Below are positions 43,392 to 55,311 of a stretch of 64,000 nt of DNA, one piece after another. The translations under genes were made by a program, and so were the position numbers. The stretch lies in contig NC_083568.1 in the NCBI RefSeq assembly GCF_019925205.1, forward strand, positions 13,948,393 to 14,012,392, written 5' to 3'. How positions within the stretch are numbered: position 1 is the first letter of the stretch; each line of letters starts with the position of its first letter. The stretch is from Metopolophium dirhodum. Its lineage: Eukaryota > Arthropoda > Insecta > Hemiptera > Aphididae. The notes beneath the pieces were generated by a model, which was given only the letters and a program-made list of their open reading frames with translations, was not told the DNA's origin and did no database searches.

Positions 43392-44896
43392 CTAAAAGTA
43401 TAAATTATATTAATAAAATAAATAAAATAAAGTATTAATATACTAATTAATTCATTACAATGTGTTAAGTTTAATAGGTTTTTTATAATTTTAAATAAAA
43501 ATTAAAAATAAATTAAGTGAAACTTAAAAAAAAATATGTATATATATTTGCAATTATTTTATTTTAATTTTTTTTATGAGCTATAAACAATAAATGTATT
43601 ACTTGCAATATAACTAAATGTTTATAAAATATATTATTTTAATTGAGTTTTTTTTATAATAAATAAAACAATCCACTTAAAATTATACAAACAACAAATT
43701 ACAATAATATATATTAACAATTTTGTTTAGACTTATGAATAATATGAGGTTAGTAATTGTATTTTAATCAATAAATTAGAATAATGAATTAACTATTTTG
43801 CTTCTAAATGTTAAGTAGTATTTTAATATTTTATTGTATTTATTACGATTGTGCAAATAATATATTGTACTATGGATAGTTTTAAATTAATGACACTAAA
43901 AATATTGCATTAACACGGTTCCCTATAAACAACTAGAAAGTTCAGATGATTGAAATTCAAAACTAAAAATTAAACAACTAAACTGTAAAAACGCTATAAA
44001 TATATTATAATATGTTATTATGTAAATACTATAATATTTTGTATTGAAAAATAATACTGTAAAAATATTTTACAACTTACCAAAATTGTTCAGCCAAGGG
44101 TGTATAAAAATGCAAACATAGGCATGTCAATGGTAATTGTTAATTGAGTTAATTTAAGTCGATAGAAAACATTTAAAAAAGTTTAAAGTTAATAGTTATC
44201 CTAATTTATTTCTTAACTCAGTAAAGTTATTATTTTTTTTTTTTAATAAATAAATAGCCAGTAATATGGTTTGAAATAATAAAAAGTAAATGTTTATGCA
44301 ATATTATCATCAATAATAGTATTAATTATATTCATTATTTCATTATTAATAAATTAACGTAACATGTATTTGATTAAAAGTAACTCGTTTTTTATTAAGT
44401 TTATATCAATAAAAATCACTTAAGTTAAATTGTTAAAATTAACTTGACTTTAAAACTTAACATTAACTTTTTAACTCGTTTATGCCCAGGCTTCTTAAAA
44501 TGAAGCAATGCAAAAATAACCTAACACAAGATGAGCTTTTTTCAAAATCAATAACAAACTTTTAATTGATTTTTGGTTTATTAACATAATTATTATTAAT
44601 TAAAACACAGCCAATGTATAAATATAAAAAAAAAAAACAATGGGTGATTGTAAATCATCCCAGATCAGATATATAGCTGACCATCGGGGAAATTTATTAC
44701 CACTCCAAAAATACATTTAAAACAAACATTGATCACGTTTTCTATAAATCTAAAGTTTATCTACTGTAACAATACATGTAGTTAGTTTAATAACATATTT
44801 TATAGTATAATATATGATATACCTAAGTGTATCTAACGTTTCAAAGACTATGCTACATGTTTACAATAAAATCAAAGAAGAAGAATTTTTAACTAT
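43392..44896. other. Long AT-rich intron, nothing recognised
   Basis: No finger motif, no element ends and no coding signal seen on either strand. Confidence 0.45.
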
Positions 44897-45120
44897 TCAA
44901 ACTTTGTGCACAGTACCCAAGTGAGTAGATAAATAATATTTTTGTGAAAAACGTCTAAAGCAAATGTTACACATGAATTTCCGTTCTACACCACATTCAT
45001 ATACTAAATGACGCCGTAAAACTTTCTTTCTGTGTATACCTTTATAACTGCGACCACAGTTTTTCGGACATTTGGCTGGATCATCTTTAGCAAAGAAATC
45101 CAAGTTTGCCAACCAGTATC
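44897..45120 (-). CDS. lola: V25: terminal exon, C2HC + C2H2 finger pair, D-P-A type
   Basis: TTGTTATTTTAG is followed by GA-TAC-TGG-TTG-GCA. It reads D-F-F-A-K-D-D-P-A-K-C-P-K-N-C-G-R-S-Y-K, G-I-H-R-K-K with R-H-L-V-Y-E-C, G-V-E-R-K-F-M, finger 2 C-N-I-C-F-R-R-F-S-Q-K with H-L-G-T-V-H, then K-V and TAG. All ligands are present. It is the first of the D-P-A-x-C type that fills the next 10 kb. The lead with Trp-Leu is shared with V26, V28, V30 and V31. Confidence 0.86.
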
Positions 45121-46200
45121 CTAAAATAACAATTAAATTATTTTAAAAGTTAGTCGATGAATTTTATATTATGTAAAATACATATAAATGTACAAACAAG
45201 CAAAATAAAACAATCAGAAGAAATATTAATTAAAATTATAGTATTACATCAAATAACCAATAAGTAACCTATGCGTGACTTTAGAGTAGTTGTGTTCTTT
45301 GTATGACAATGTATCTTTACTGGGAGGAATCATCATTATGTTAATTCATGTAACATTGCAACACTTATTTAATTTATAAATTATACTTATTGTTATATTA
45401 TATAAGAAACAAATTTGCTATGATAATTATTTACTTTTACCAAAATTTACTCTATTTTTTTTATATTTACAAGTTAAATATTAAGTAATATTTATACATA
45501 ACTTAAAACATTATTTTTACATTGGTATTTTCTTATTCGGAATTACAGACATTAGATACATGTTTTACTTAGTGACTTAACAGTTATTATATGATTCATG
45601 TACAACTGTGAAAGAGTAGTACCATGAATGCTAGTTGTGAAAAGTCTTAATGAGTTATATTATATCATGCTTACTCCATAGCTCGCACATCTCAATATTT
45701 TTAACATTATGAATGGTATTAAATTGAAAATAATTCTTATCATGGTAGTTAAGTTAAAAGCGTTGAGTGTGTTATTTGTGATCTATTGGAAACTATTCCA
45801 ACTTTGATTAAAAGCAATCTTTATCAACAAGATTCATGGTGTCCACCCCCCCCCCCCCCCACAATTGACTCGTGTCTCGTACATGTTAAATGTTGTGTTT
45901 TTACATGATTAAGAAAAACAAATTTTATCATACAAAACGAAGGATTTTGTAAAAATTTTCAAAGCTCCAGTTATCAACATTTTCAATTAATATCGTGATT
46001 TCTTTGTTATCAGTTTCGCACCGAAAATGGTTGAAAAATACAGTTCATTTTTTAATTCAAATATTTTGTAGTTTTGTACATTTCCAGTATATACAGCCAC
46101 TCCAGAGAGATCTTTTTAAGGTTGAAAGGTTATCTTATATCAACAATGAATGAAGTAATGTATTTTGGGAAATATTTTTATAAAAGTTTTAAGTTATAAC
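45121..46200. other. Intron with a poly-C run
   Basis: A run of 15 C lies at about 45846-45860. No gene is seen. The rest is AT-rich. Confidence 0.5.
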
Positions 46201-46204
46201 ATAA

Positions 46205-46720
46205 CTATATTAGATTCTGAGCAGAGCAAGCTAGTGGTTTAACAATGGTGTTTATTTTATTTTATTTTTTTATCCTGTATACAAAATTTTTACCAGAAGG
46301 AGTGCTTTGATTTCAATATGTAGTATATTATTATTTTTTAATAAATTGGATCAAGATGGTACTTTATAGAGGTCATTTTTTGATTTTCTCAATAGTTATT
46401 TAATGCCACGGGAAAAACCACCGACAAATTACAGAAAACTGCTAAAAATGGGATTTTAATTTCTAATGCTTATCACTGTAGAAATAAATAAAAAATTATA
46501 ATAATTTAATATCAATTCAACTTACAGATTATAATAAATAATAACAATATAAAATATCCAGACTGACAAACCATTCAGAATCGTTTTTCTTATACAATGA
46601 TATTATATCATTGAATTCAAGTTTAATACAATTCATTATACATTGACCCACTTGTAACCTACTGTATAGCTGAGCAACATCCATTTACCCACTATTTTTA
46701 CATTTGGTTAAAAACTCAAA
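46205..46720 (-). repeat. Repeat A, degraded copy
   Basis: It starts GATTCTGAGCAGAGCAAGCT and ends near CCCACTTGTAACCTACTGTA and ATCCATTTACCCACTATTTT. ATACAATGATATTATATCAT is conserved. The centre is shortened compared with the 21 kb copy. Confidence 0.6.
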
Positions 46721-48274
46721 AATGTTAAACCATTTTATAAATATTACATTTATTTAATAAAGAGTGATTGGGTGGTATGGGGGGCTTTTCCCCCACGGCT
46801 CTGTTTTCTGAAAATTATCTAGACCCTCCCCAATTCCTAAATACGGCAGTTATTTGTGTATATTATATTTATATAAACATGAATTATTTTTTAACTAAAT
46901 TTTAAATTAAATTCTTAACAATAAATATTAAATAGTGAGAGTTAGGTTAGTGCATTAACATTGTTATTCGCTATATTTGATAACATGTAACTATATGAGA
47001 ATTATTTAAAAAATTAAGCTTAACACTTGTAAATATTGATTTTATTATTATTTATTTTACAGTAGTAAACATTTAAAATTTAATTTTACTGTCTTGATTT
47101 TTATATCTTACTATGAAATCACAAAGTACACAATCATAATAATATATATAATATATATAAATATATTACAAAAATGAAGTACATAATATTTAAAATAACA
47201 AATCATAAATCAAAATATTACATGAAAAGTGGTAACAATTAAAAATGTTAACATTGCCATCTATGAAAAATTGCATCATATAGTTAACTAAAAATACAAT
47301 TTTAACAACACTAATATTGTATTGTTATTTTTTTTCATGAGTAGCTAGTATCTTGAAGTGGATTCATTTTTGATGGTTTATAATATTTTTATTTGCTAGC
47401 TACATGTAATTGCTTATAACTGTTTGTATGGTTAATTGAATACATCTTCACATCCATTGTAGGTACTAAAAAAATAATATAAATATATTGACAAAAATTA
47501 GTAAATTATGAAGTATGATATACTTTATTATTTCTAAAAATATAAAAATTGTATTTCTTGTACAAATCGTACAACTTTTGTAATACAAATTATAGTATTC
47601 TTAAGATTATGCTAATAATCTAAGACTATACTTGTAGCTTACAAAATTAACATGTTTCTATAAAAAAATCACATATTATTATTCTTGTATACAATTAAAC
47701 TAATTGTTTATGTTTTCTTTATTAAATAACATAATTATTCATAAATCATCATAATACTGAACATTATAATACTTTAGATTTTATTTTAAAATATTATAGG
47801 TAATATTTAAGAAAATAAATAGTATTTACAAATTTTGGTATAACTTGTTTTAGTAAACCATCAATATAGTATAACAAAAAATTATCTATTAATCATGTAT
47901 TGTTAATTTTAATTTTGGTATTGGTTGGTTGAACACTATTAATAAACCATATTAGTTAAGACTTTAAAAACAAATAATATGATGTTAACAAATATACATT
48001 ACTTATTATTAATGTTAATTAACTTAATTTTAATCCAATAACAATAACAAACAAATACAATATAATGAGTAACTTATTAAAACACAAATATTTATAGATT
48101 ATAGATACTTTCTAATGACTAATACTGTTAGGTATAAATTGAGTATAGAATACCCAAAGCTAACATGCAATCAACACAATTCATGAAATACTTCTGTACT
48201 TCTGTGCTCCAACTTGAAAGGTTAAATTATTTAGAACACATGAAACGACTGCTATGAATGGTTTAAACTTAATG
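46721..48274. other. Long AT-rich intron, nothing recognised
   Basis: A short G/C-rich piece lies at 46770-46840 (GGTGGTATGGGGGGCTTTTC). Otherwise it is AT-rich and without motif. Confidence 0.45.
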
Positions 48275-48483
48275 TCACAAAAATGTTTGGTGTACCGAAA
48301 ATGCATGTACTTTCATATTTGATTTTCTTGTAAAACGTTTGGAACAAATGGGACACTTGAACTTAGATGGAACACCACATTCGTAGACCATATGCCTGCG
48401 TAACAATTTTTTTCGGTTAATTCCTCTGTAGAAGTGACCACAACTGTTTGGACAAATTGCTGGATCTGGCGTCGCACACCAGT
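48275..48483 (-). CDS. lola: V26: terminal exon, C2HC + C2H2 finger pair
   Basis: The acceptor is GTGCTATTAG, with a branch-point-like ATAACTAAC just upstream. The exon starts AC-TGG-TGT-GCG. It reads A-T-P-D-P-A-I-C-P-N-S-C-G-H-F-Y-R-G-I-N-R-K-K with R-H-M-V-Y-E-C, G-V-P-S-K-F-K, finger 2 C-P-I-C-S-K-R-F-T-R-K with H-A-F-S-V-H, then Q-T-F-L. An earlier in-phase CAG (before GT-AAA-ATA) would add eight residues. I prefer the later AG because of the branch-point match. Confidence 0.82.
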
Positions 48484-48653
48484 CTAATAGCACGTTAGTT
48501 ATTTTACCTGTTCAGAGCACACATTAATGTAGATAAAAATACTAATATGAATTATTCTTCTATACTTGATATATGCGCAGAAAATTTTTTTTTTTTACTA
48601 AAAGTTTTTAATTTAAATAAAATAAAACAACACAATAAATACTTAAAAAAAAA

Positions 48654-48686
<33 letters not shown>

Positions 48687-48949
48687 TCACAAAGAAAGGA
48701 AGGAATAAAGCAAGTATATAGAACAATTATATATATAAAACTTTATTAATGTAAATATAAATATAGCGGACTGCTCACTTTGTGAGTTGCCTTACGACAG
48801 TTTACCTTGTTCAATACGTTCGTACATAGCATATAAATAAAAATAATACATAAATAAATATCAATAAAATATAATAGTAAATAAATAAATAACAAAATAA
48901 AATGATATTATTACAATATTAATGATTGTTAATTACGAGCATAAATTAT
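48484..48949. repeat. Intron with an ATA/AAT microsatellite
   Basis: About ten AAT repeats lie at 48655-48686. 48735-48830 (GCGGACTGCTCACTTTGTGA, CAATACGTTCGTACATAGC) may be the 3' untranslated part of the retroelement to the right. Confidence 0.5.
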
Positions 48950-50480
48950 AGTTTGTTATATGGAATATGCCCTACAACACAGTCATATTTTTTGAGATCG
49001 CTTCGCAGTAGATCGTGGTTTTTTAAGTCCAGTAAGAATTTCTATGCAGTTTCCTTGCACCAAACCGTGCTGTTTCCCACTCGCCTACCCTGTAGAGACG
49101 GCTCAGACTGGGGGTGCACGGCATGTATATATCCCTTTTCTCTTCGTGCGCGTTGACGTTTTGCTGTACGTCGTTGCTCTCCCACCAAATCGTGGGGTCT
49201 AAGATGAGGCCTTGTCCTTTTCTTCGGTCCACACTATGATATCCGCCCATCGACTTTGAGTTACTCTTTTTCCGAATGCTTCACAGTTCAATTCTTCGTA
49301 TACCTCGATCTTTTTCGCCCTAAATAGGTTGGCCTGAGTTATACGGACTTAGTGATGGGCGTTATTGCGAAGGAGTTCTATCTTGGGGCAGGATCCACGG
49401 ATATGTAGCAAGGTTTTAATGTTATTCTCATTGCAGGCCAGATTCCTGCAATGTGGATTGCCGACACTCTTACCTGACACTCCTGTATAGCGGTTAGACA
49501 TGGAGTTCATCGATGCTTTAATAGCGTTCGTCCACTCACCGCTTGATAGCCCACCTTTGTTTGATATCCATGAGTTTGTTACGGTACAGCTGCTATACCA
49601 CAATACACCTATTCCTCTCTGTCTCAACTCCTTCCATTTTTTTCTAACTCGTTCTACCTTAACTTGGTGCGAATCGCGCATGAGTTTAGGCCAGTCACGG
49701 GACCTAAACGTGCGCGAGAATATGCTTCTTCCTAGCGTAGATCGCGAACAGCTAGCAAGTGTGGGTCCTGGACTCGCGGTAGCTTTTGGGCAATGGCTAT
49801 GTTCTGGATAGAAGCCTTCCATGCTACAATCAGAATACCGAGGCACCGATATTTCCTACCTGTGTAATAAACCGGAATTGGAGTGTTGGCGGGAAGGCCA
49901 CATATTTCCCAAACTCCTTGTCTTACCAGCATATAAAAACGTTCCAGGAAATTCTTATATATAAGGTTCGGCAGGGGTAGTTTGCAGAGGATAAATCAGC
50001 TTTGGGTTAACATAGTGGTCCAGTATTTTAAGTTTCTAGTAATAAGAGAGAACTAGAGAAGTTACTACATTTCTAAAATCCTTTTCTAATTGAGAAAGAA
50101 ATCTTATGCTGTCGAAAACTATTTCGTCGTTGAAATTAACTTCTAGGTATTTTATACAGGAGGGATTACTAAATTGTCTAAGTGTTATATTTTTAGCACT
50201 AGCTGTCCGTCTTTTACGTTGATAATCGCGGATTTGGTAGGGTTTGTCTGCATTCCGACAGTGGAAAATAGGTCTTTAGCTATGATCATTGATCACGAGA
50301 GTGGTGGCGATGATTGTGGTATCGTCGGAAAAACTTACAACTGCGTTGTTTTCAATGTTTTGGTGTATTTTGAAGCCGTGGATGCTGGATACTTCCGTCT
50401 CCGCTATCAAATTGAGAACAAAATCCCGGCATAGATTAAATACTGTGGGGGACAATGTGGAACCTTGCGTATATTTAATT
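48950..50480 (-). pseudogene. Degraded non-LTR retrotransposon with restriction-like endonuclease
   Basis: On the minus strand, from 50470 leftwards, the reverse transcriptase reads Q-G-S-T-L-S-P-T-V-F-N-L and then F-S-D-D-T-T-I-I (about 50321-50332). The usual F/A-A-D-D has become F-S-D-D, and a stop follows. Further left, after frame changes, comes C-R-N-L-A-C-N with H-I-R-G-S-C (about 49389-49455), then A-H-H, and an R-W-A-D-I-I-V-W stretch. That is the CCHC plus endonuclease layout of R2/NeSL-type elements. Many stops and frameshifts make it dead. The right edge at 50480 is an abrupt 5' truncation. Confidence 0.65.
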
Positions 50481-50539
50481 TAAATTGTATAGCATTAGAA
50501 ACTATGCAAATGGTTCATTACTTTAAATAATATTATATA

Positions 50540-50677
50540 CAGTAAAATTTCTGTTAACGGTCACCTCTATGTAACGGTCCCGTCGAGTATTATCCTAGTG
50601 ATATCCTACCTCTGTAGGACGGGCACCTCTAAATAGCGGTCATTCCCTTCGGTAACAGTTATATGGAAGTTCTACTG
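50540..50677. mobile_element. Small Tc1/pogo-like inverted-repeat element (138 bp)
   Basis: It begins CAGTAAAATTTCTGTTAACG and ends GTTATATGGAAGTTCTACTG, flanked by TA on both sides. The inner CGGTCACCTCTATGTAACGG and GGGCACCTCTAAATAGCGGT are also similar. TA target sites and CAGT ends fit the Tc1/mariner/pogo group. It is non-coding. Confidence 0.65.
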
Positions 50678-50886
50678 TATAATAATTATTATTATACAGT
50701 AGAAATCAACTATAATTATTTATATCTTATAATTATTATAAACAGAGATGATTTCTTGAAAACACAATACAAATATGCTAGAGAATGATTTAAAATTTAA
50801 AATATTTTAATCATGAAATATTATTAATGTGTGTAACACATATTATTGTTGTTTTTATTTTAAACATAAGTCAATTTGTAATGAAT

Positions 50887-51091
50887 TTAACATGTTATAC
50901 CATGAATTAATATCTCATGATCTTTCAAACTTGAATTCCTAGTGAAATATTTTTTACACAATAAGCATTGAAACTGTGGACGGACATTGCACTTATACTT
51001 CGAATGTCTTTTTAAAAGTTGTTTGCGATGAAAGCCTTTAAACGATTGATCACAATTATGAGGGCATACAACATAATGTGACAAAGTAATT
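50887..51091 (-). CDS. V27: finger-pair frame without an in-phase acceptor
   Basis: The frame reads Y-V-V-C-P-H-N-C-D-Q-S-F-K-G-F-H-R-K-Q with R-H-S-K-Y-K-C, N-V-R-P-Q-F-Q, finger 2 C-L-L-C-K-K-Y-F-T-R-N with H-E-I-L-I-H, then G-I-T-C. All eight ligands are kept. However, the only near acceptor (TTATTTAAG) leaves one base instead of two before the first codon, and C-G has become C-D. Spliced like its neighbours, it would be read out of frame. It may be decaying, or may use an unseen acceptor. Confidence 0.55.
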
Positions 51092-51167
51092 CTTAAATAA
51101 TATAAAATTCACAATTTAGTAATAGCTTAAAATATTTGTAATACTAACTGTTAAAATATTTAATTAC

Positions 51168-51673
51168 TAGGGCCCAGAACTTGATGCATTTGCATTTTTC
51201 TTTCTAATGATTATATTCGAGACTCGTCTTTACAGAAATTTGATTCATGGAATATAGAATTTAATAGTATAATTTTTATTTTGCATTTTTTGCATTTTTC
51301 TTGTTGAAAGTTACACTTTATTGTAACAAATTCAGTTTCCAATAGCTTGTCGATTATCGACATTCATTATCTTTATTGTTTGTTGTCGCAATCTACGATT
51401 ATTTAATAAACTATAGGCAGATACTATTTAGTCCCAGTCAATCAGAAAAAAATTCCTAAAAGTTGATCAACTTATTTCAAACTGCAAAAAAAAATTTTGA
51501 AGGCTCCTTCTAGAGTAAAAATGTTTAAAGAACCTATAATAATTATGATTTATGATACATGAATTGTATAAAACCGACATTTTTAAAAAATGTTAAGTCA
51601 TTATAAAGTATTTTTTGGTATTTTAATGGTCATTTTTATTAAAGATTTTTAGGTCATCAAGTTCCAGGCCCTA
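51168..51673. mobile_element. hAT-like short inverted-repeat element (506 bp)
   Basis: The ends TAGGGCCCAGAACTTGATG and CATCAAGTTCCAGGCCCTA are inverted repeats with a small gap. The flanks TTAATTAC and ATAATTAC match at 7 of 8 positions. The inside has TTTGCATTTTT words like the element at 4363. It is non-coding. Confidence 0.75.
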
Positions 51674-51681
51674 ATAATTAC

Positions 51682-52188
51682 TAATTAATAATTACTTATT
51701 AGTTACTGTATAAAATGATTAAGTCGATTAAAAAGCCATACTTTGTTATTAAGTTTTAATTATATAAACAGGTTAAAACAGTTGAAAAATGTTTATTAAA
51801 AATTCAGGGGAGTAAATAACAAGTACTTTGGATTCTGAAACCTAAAATCTTATGTAAAAGCAAACTCAACAAGTAATTTTTTACATAAATTAAATACCAC
51901 AGCGTTATTTACAAGTACTAGTATATACTAATTTCATATTGTGTAATTTATTTATAATTTATAGCATATTTTGTACACATTTTTAAAATACTTAAATAAC
52001 TTTGGATTATTACTTTAAATAAGAATTGTTATTAAAAGTATTATAATCCAGTAAAATATATTAAGAATAAAATAAGTACTTGTACTAATATAAATTATCA
52101 TTTGATACCAGTTAAATGTTGTAAGTATTTATTAATATTTGATGACTGATAATGCACTATAAACATCATTTAATAGGACACATTTATG
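51682..52188. other. AT-rich intron, nothing recognised
   Basis: No motif seen. Confidence 0.4.
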
Positions 52189-52427
52189 TTAAGCAATCAT
52201 TTTATGTATTCTAATTGAATGATATTTTAATTGAGGATTTCTAGCAAAACGCTTGAAACATATTCTACATTGAAATTTTGGTATAACACCACATTCGTAC
52301 ACTAAATGTTGTCTGAGATGACGCTTTCTATAAAGGCCTTTATACAATTTACCACATTTGTTTGGACATCTGGCAGGATCAAGTTGTGTTATCCAATCAA
52401 GTTGAGTTAGCCAACTGCAAGACAAAT
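52189..52427 (-). CDS. lola: V28: terminal exon, C2HC + C2H2 finger pair
   Basis: CTGTTATTTTAG is followed by AT-TTG-TCT-TGC-AGT-TGG. It reads L-T-Q-L-D-W-I-T-Q-L-D-P-A-R-C-P-N-K-C-G-K-L-Y-K, G-L-Y-R-K-R-H with Q-H-L-V-Y-E-C, G-V-I-P-K-F-Q, finger 2 C-R-I-C-F-K-R-F-A-R-N with H-S-I-R-I-H, then K-M-I-A. The lead holds two copies of W-(L/I)-T-Q-L. It is highly similar to V31, so a duplication must have carried it across V30 or the other way round. Gln replaces Arg before the first His. Confidence 0.87.
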
Positions 52428-52669
52428 CTAAAATAACAGAATTAAAACATTTTATATTGACATATATTTAAATTTAGTATAAATTACAATGCATGTGAAT
52501 ACAAATGTATTCCACAAGACTACCAATTATTAGTGCTAATATAATGCACATTTAATTATGTCACTATTTTTAAATAATTTACCTTAGTGGAAAACTCTAA
52601 ATTATATATTATTTTTGGTAATGTACTTATAATAAAACACATTTTAAAATATTAAACAGATATTTTATC

Positions 52670-52790
52670 TAAATCAAGTTTGAACTGATGAGTACTAGCA
52701 AAACGTATTGTAATTTCAGTTTAACACCAGATTCCTACACTGTTTGTTGTCTGAGATAAATTTGATTATTTATTAAATTGTAAAATGGTT
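52670..52790 (-). pseudogene. V29: remnant of a V28-type exon
   Basis: The plus-strand words CTAGCAAAACG, GTTTAACACCAGATTCCTAC and TTGTTGTCTGAGATAAATTTG align with the middle of V28 (CTAGCAAAACGCTTG, TATAACACCACATTCGTAC, TGTTGTCTGAGATGACG). Both Cys pairs are lost, bases are missing, and I see no acceptor. The flanks are ordinary intron. Confidence 0.55.
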
Positions 52791-53141
52791 AGGTTAGGTT
52801 AGGTAGTTAAGTTATAAAAATTATATTTCATGCGTATTACAAGGGTGTTCTAAAAGCCTACCAATTTTTGGTGGTAATGGATAGTCAATATATTTCAAAA
52901 ATTTAAAATAATTAACCTTTGTGGAACACTCTGTATAATTGGTAAGTAATCAACAAACCAACACAAGAATAATATATGTTACTATAAATGTTTATTTTTA
53001 TTTATAACATACAGATAGACATTATAGACTCCCAAATGTATTAATTATTTTTTTCTTTGTTAAAAAACAATAGATATTATTTAATATTTTTGACAACAAA
53101 CCAGACATAAATTATTTTATAATAAAACAAATTTAATTGTA
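52791..53141. other. AT-rich intron
   Basis: It contains TTAGGTTAGGTTAGG near 52790-52804 and nothing else recognised. Confidence 0.4.
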
Positions 53142-53380
53142 TTAATCAATTATTTTATGTATTCTCTTCAAATGAAATTTTAAGTGATGGTTTCTCGAAA
53201 AACGCTTAAAACATATTCTGCATTGAAATTTTGGTGCAACACCGCATTCATATACCAAATGTTGTCTGAGGTTATGCTTTCTATGAGGACCTTTATAAAA
53301 TTTACCACATTTGTTTGGGCATTTGGCTGGATCTATTTGTGTTATCCAATTAAGTTGAGGTAACCAACCACATGGCGCTT
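53142..53380 (-). CDS. lola: V30: terminal exon, C2HC + C2H2 finger pair
   Basis: TTGTTATTTTTAG is followed by AA-GCG-CCA-TGT-GGT. It reads G-W-L-P-Q-L-N-W-I-T-Q-I-D-P-A-K-C-P-N-K-C-G-K-F-Y-K (given here in pieces of one lead and one finger), G-P-H-R-K-H-N with Q-H-L-V-Y-E-C, G-V-A-P-K-F-Q, finger 2 C-R-I-C-F-K-R-F-S-R-N with H-L-K-R-I-H, then K-I-I-D. It is close to V28 and V31. Most differences fall in the helix positions of finger 2. Confidence 0.86.
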
Positions 53381-55072
53381 CTAAAAATAACAAAATCAAA
53401 ACACTGTAAATTGCTAAGTATGATATACATTTGAATATTTAATTTGTAAAACGCGTATATCATATAAATTGAAATAAATTTGTATACAATTGTTTTCCAT
53501 AAGACTACCAATAGTGCTAATGTAATACATATTCAATTGTTTTAACCATATTAAAATAAATATTTTCTGTGGAACACTTGGTATAATCAGTAAGTTATCA
53601 ATAAAATAACACAAGAATATATTATTTTGAAATAATATATAATTATTTTTATTTTTTAAACATTGACATAATATAAAATCTCAAATGTATTCAAAATCTT
53701 TTTATAATATTATTATTAGATAGTTCAATTGATAATATTTATTATTAGTATTATTATCTGTGCCAGTGTATAAAGAGGTTATAAATAACTATTGGAAAAT
53801 AGCTTAGGTGGACGATAATATAAATTTAAAATTGTTTGACAAATTAGTTGTTCTCAAAAGTTTAGTGTCTTTCGTATCAAATTCATACCTACTCAATTAC
53901 TATTACTTCATATATTTCAAAGTCCAAACTTGACACAAAAATTAAAAACACTTGATAACATTTTGTAAAAACAATGAAGGAACTTACGTATCAAATTATT
54001 TTGTTAAATACATTTTTGACATAATTCTTAAAGAATAAGAGTGTTAAAAATAAAGGTTAGGTTATTCTAACTAAATATTTACCATTAAAAGTATACAAGA
54101 TAAGATGAATAAAATATATATGTGTTTTGTAAAATATATTTAATATTTTTTTTATTTTTAATATAATGTTTTGAAATTTTTACAAAACTCTATAATATAT
54201 AATAATAAAACTAATATTCTAAAGCTAACCGCACATTGGAATTATTTTAGATTAGCCCTGTGGTCAGATATCAAATGTACTTTATTTGTTTATAATTTTT
54301 ATCATTATACAAACAACTTCAACCATATAATTTGATTTCTGTATAATTTTCAATAATATCATTTCATAATTAATTTGATTATGATAAGCACTTGAAAGCA
54401 CAATATTCAAATAATATTTTTTTTATTTACTCATTTATGTATTATGAATCGTATGTAGATAATAGCAGGTATACCTAGTATTGGATACTAAAAAAGTAAT
54501 TCAAGAGGATAAATTATTTTAAATTATGAAGCTATATAAATATTCAATACAAAGTTATAAGAGGCTATTCCTATAATAGGTTTATGATGCCATCACCTCT
54601 ACCCTACAAAATAAATTCATCATTTTTTCTATAGGTAATACATTAAACCTATTAATATTTATTTATCATAAATAAGTACCTACTAACATAACTTTTAAAT
54701 TATAATAAAATGTTCTTAATCTATATTTAGTTTCGGAAAAAAACCTTTATTTAAAAACTACAACCTTTAATCAACACATCTTTCTATTTTAACCGTGCCC
54801 AAGATTATATGGCCTACCACACTTGTAATTAACAGCAGGTACACAATAAAGATTACAATTTGTAGTTGAATTTTGAGGTACATAGTTCTTGGAAAAGGGT
54901 TAGTTTTGGTGGTAAATATTTTATTTAACAACTAAAATGCATACCAAATTTAAATGAAAACAAATTTATTCAATATTGATTTTTTTTGTAAAATGTTGTC
55001 ATTATTTATCAGCATTGATGAATCACAATGAACCAGATAATAAATGTTTTTAATAGAACACATTTTACTATG
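53381..55072. other. Long AT-rich intron, nothing recognised
   Basis: The part next to V30 (53400-53620) resembles the introns next to V28 and V31, as expected from unit duplication. The rest shows no signal. Confidence 0.45.
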
Positions 55073-55311
55073 TTAAGCAACAATTTTATGTATTCTAATT
55101 AAATGATATTTTAACTGAGGGTTTCTAGCGAAACGCTTGGAACATATTTTGCATTGAAATTTTGGTATAACACCACATTCATACACCAAATGTTGTCTGA
55201 GATGATGCTTTCTATAAGGTCCTCTATACAATTTACCACATTTGTTTGGACAACTGGCTGGATCTAATTGTGTTATCCAATTAAGTTGAGTTAACCAACT
55301 GCAAGACAATT
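55073..55311 (-). CDS. lola: V31: terminal exon, C2HC + C2H2 finger pair
   Basis: TTTTTATTTTTAG is followed by AA-TTG-TCT-TGC-AGT-TGG. It reads L-T-Q-L-N-W-I-T-Q-L-D-P-A-S-C-P-N-K-C-G, K-L-Y-R-G-P-Y-R-K-H-H with Q-H-L-V-Y-E-C, G-V-I-P-K-F-Q, finger 2 C-K-I-C-S-K-R-F-A-R-N with H-L-I-R-I-H, then K-I-V-A. All ligands are present. It differs from V28 at only a handful of residues and is probably one of the most recent duplicates. Confidence 0.87.

Noticed and set aside
45846..45860. Run of 15 C
   Set aside because: A simple homopolymer, likely of uncertain length in the assembly.
52790..52804. TTAGG repeats resembling insect telomere sequence
   Set aside because: Only about three units within an intron; too short to mean anything.
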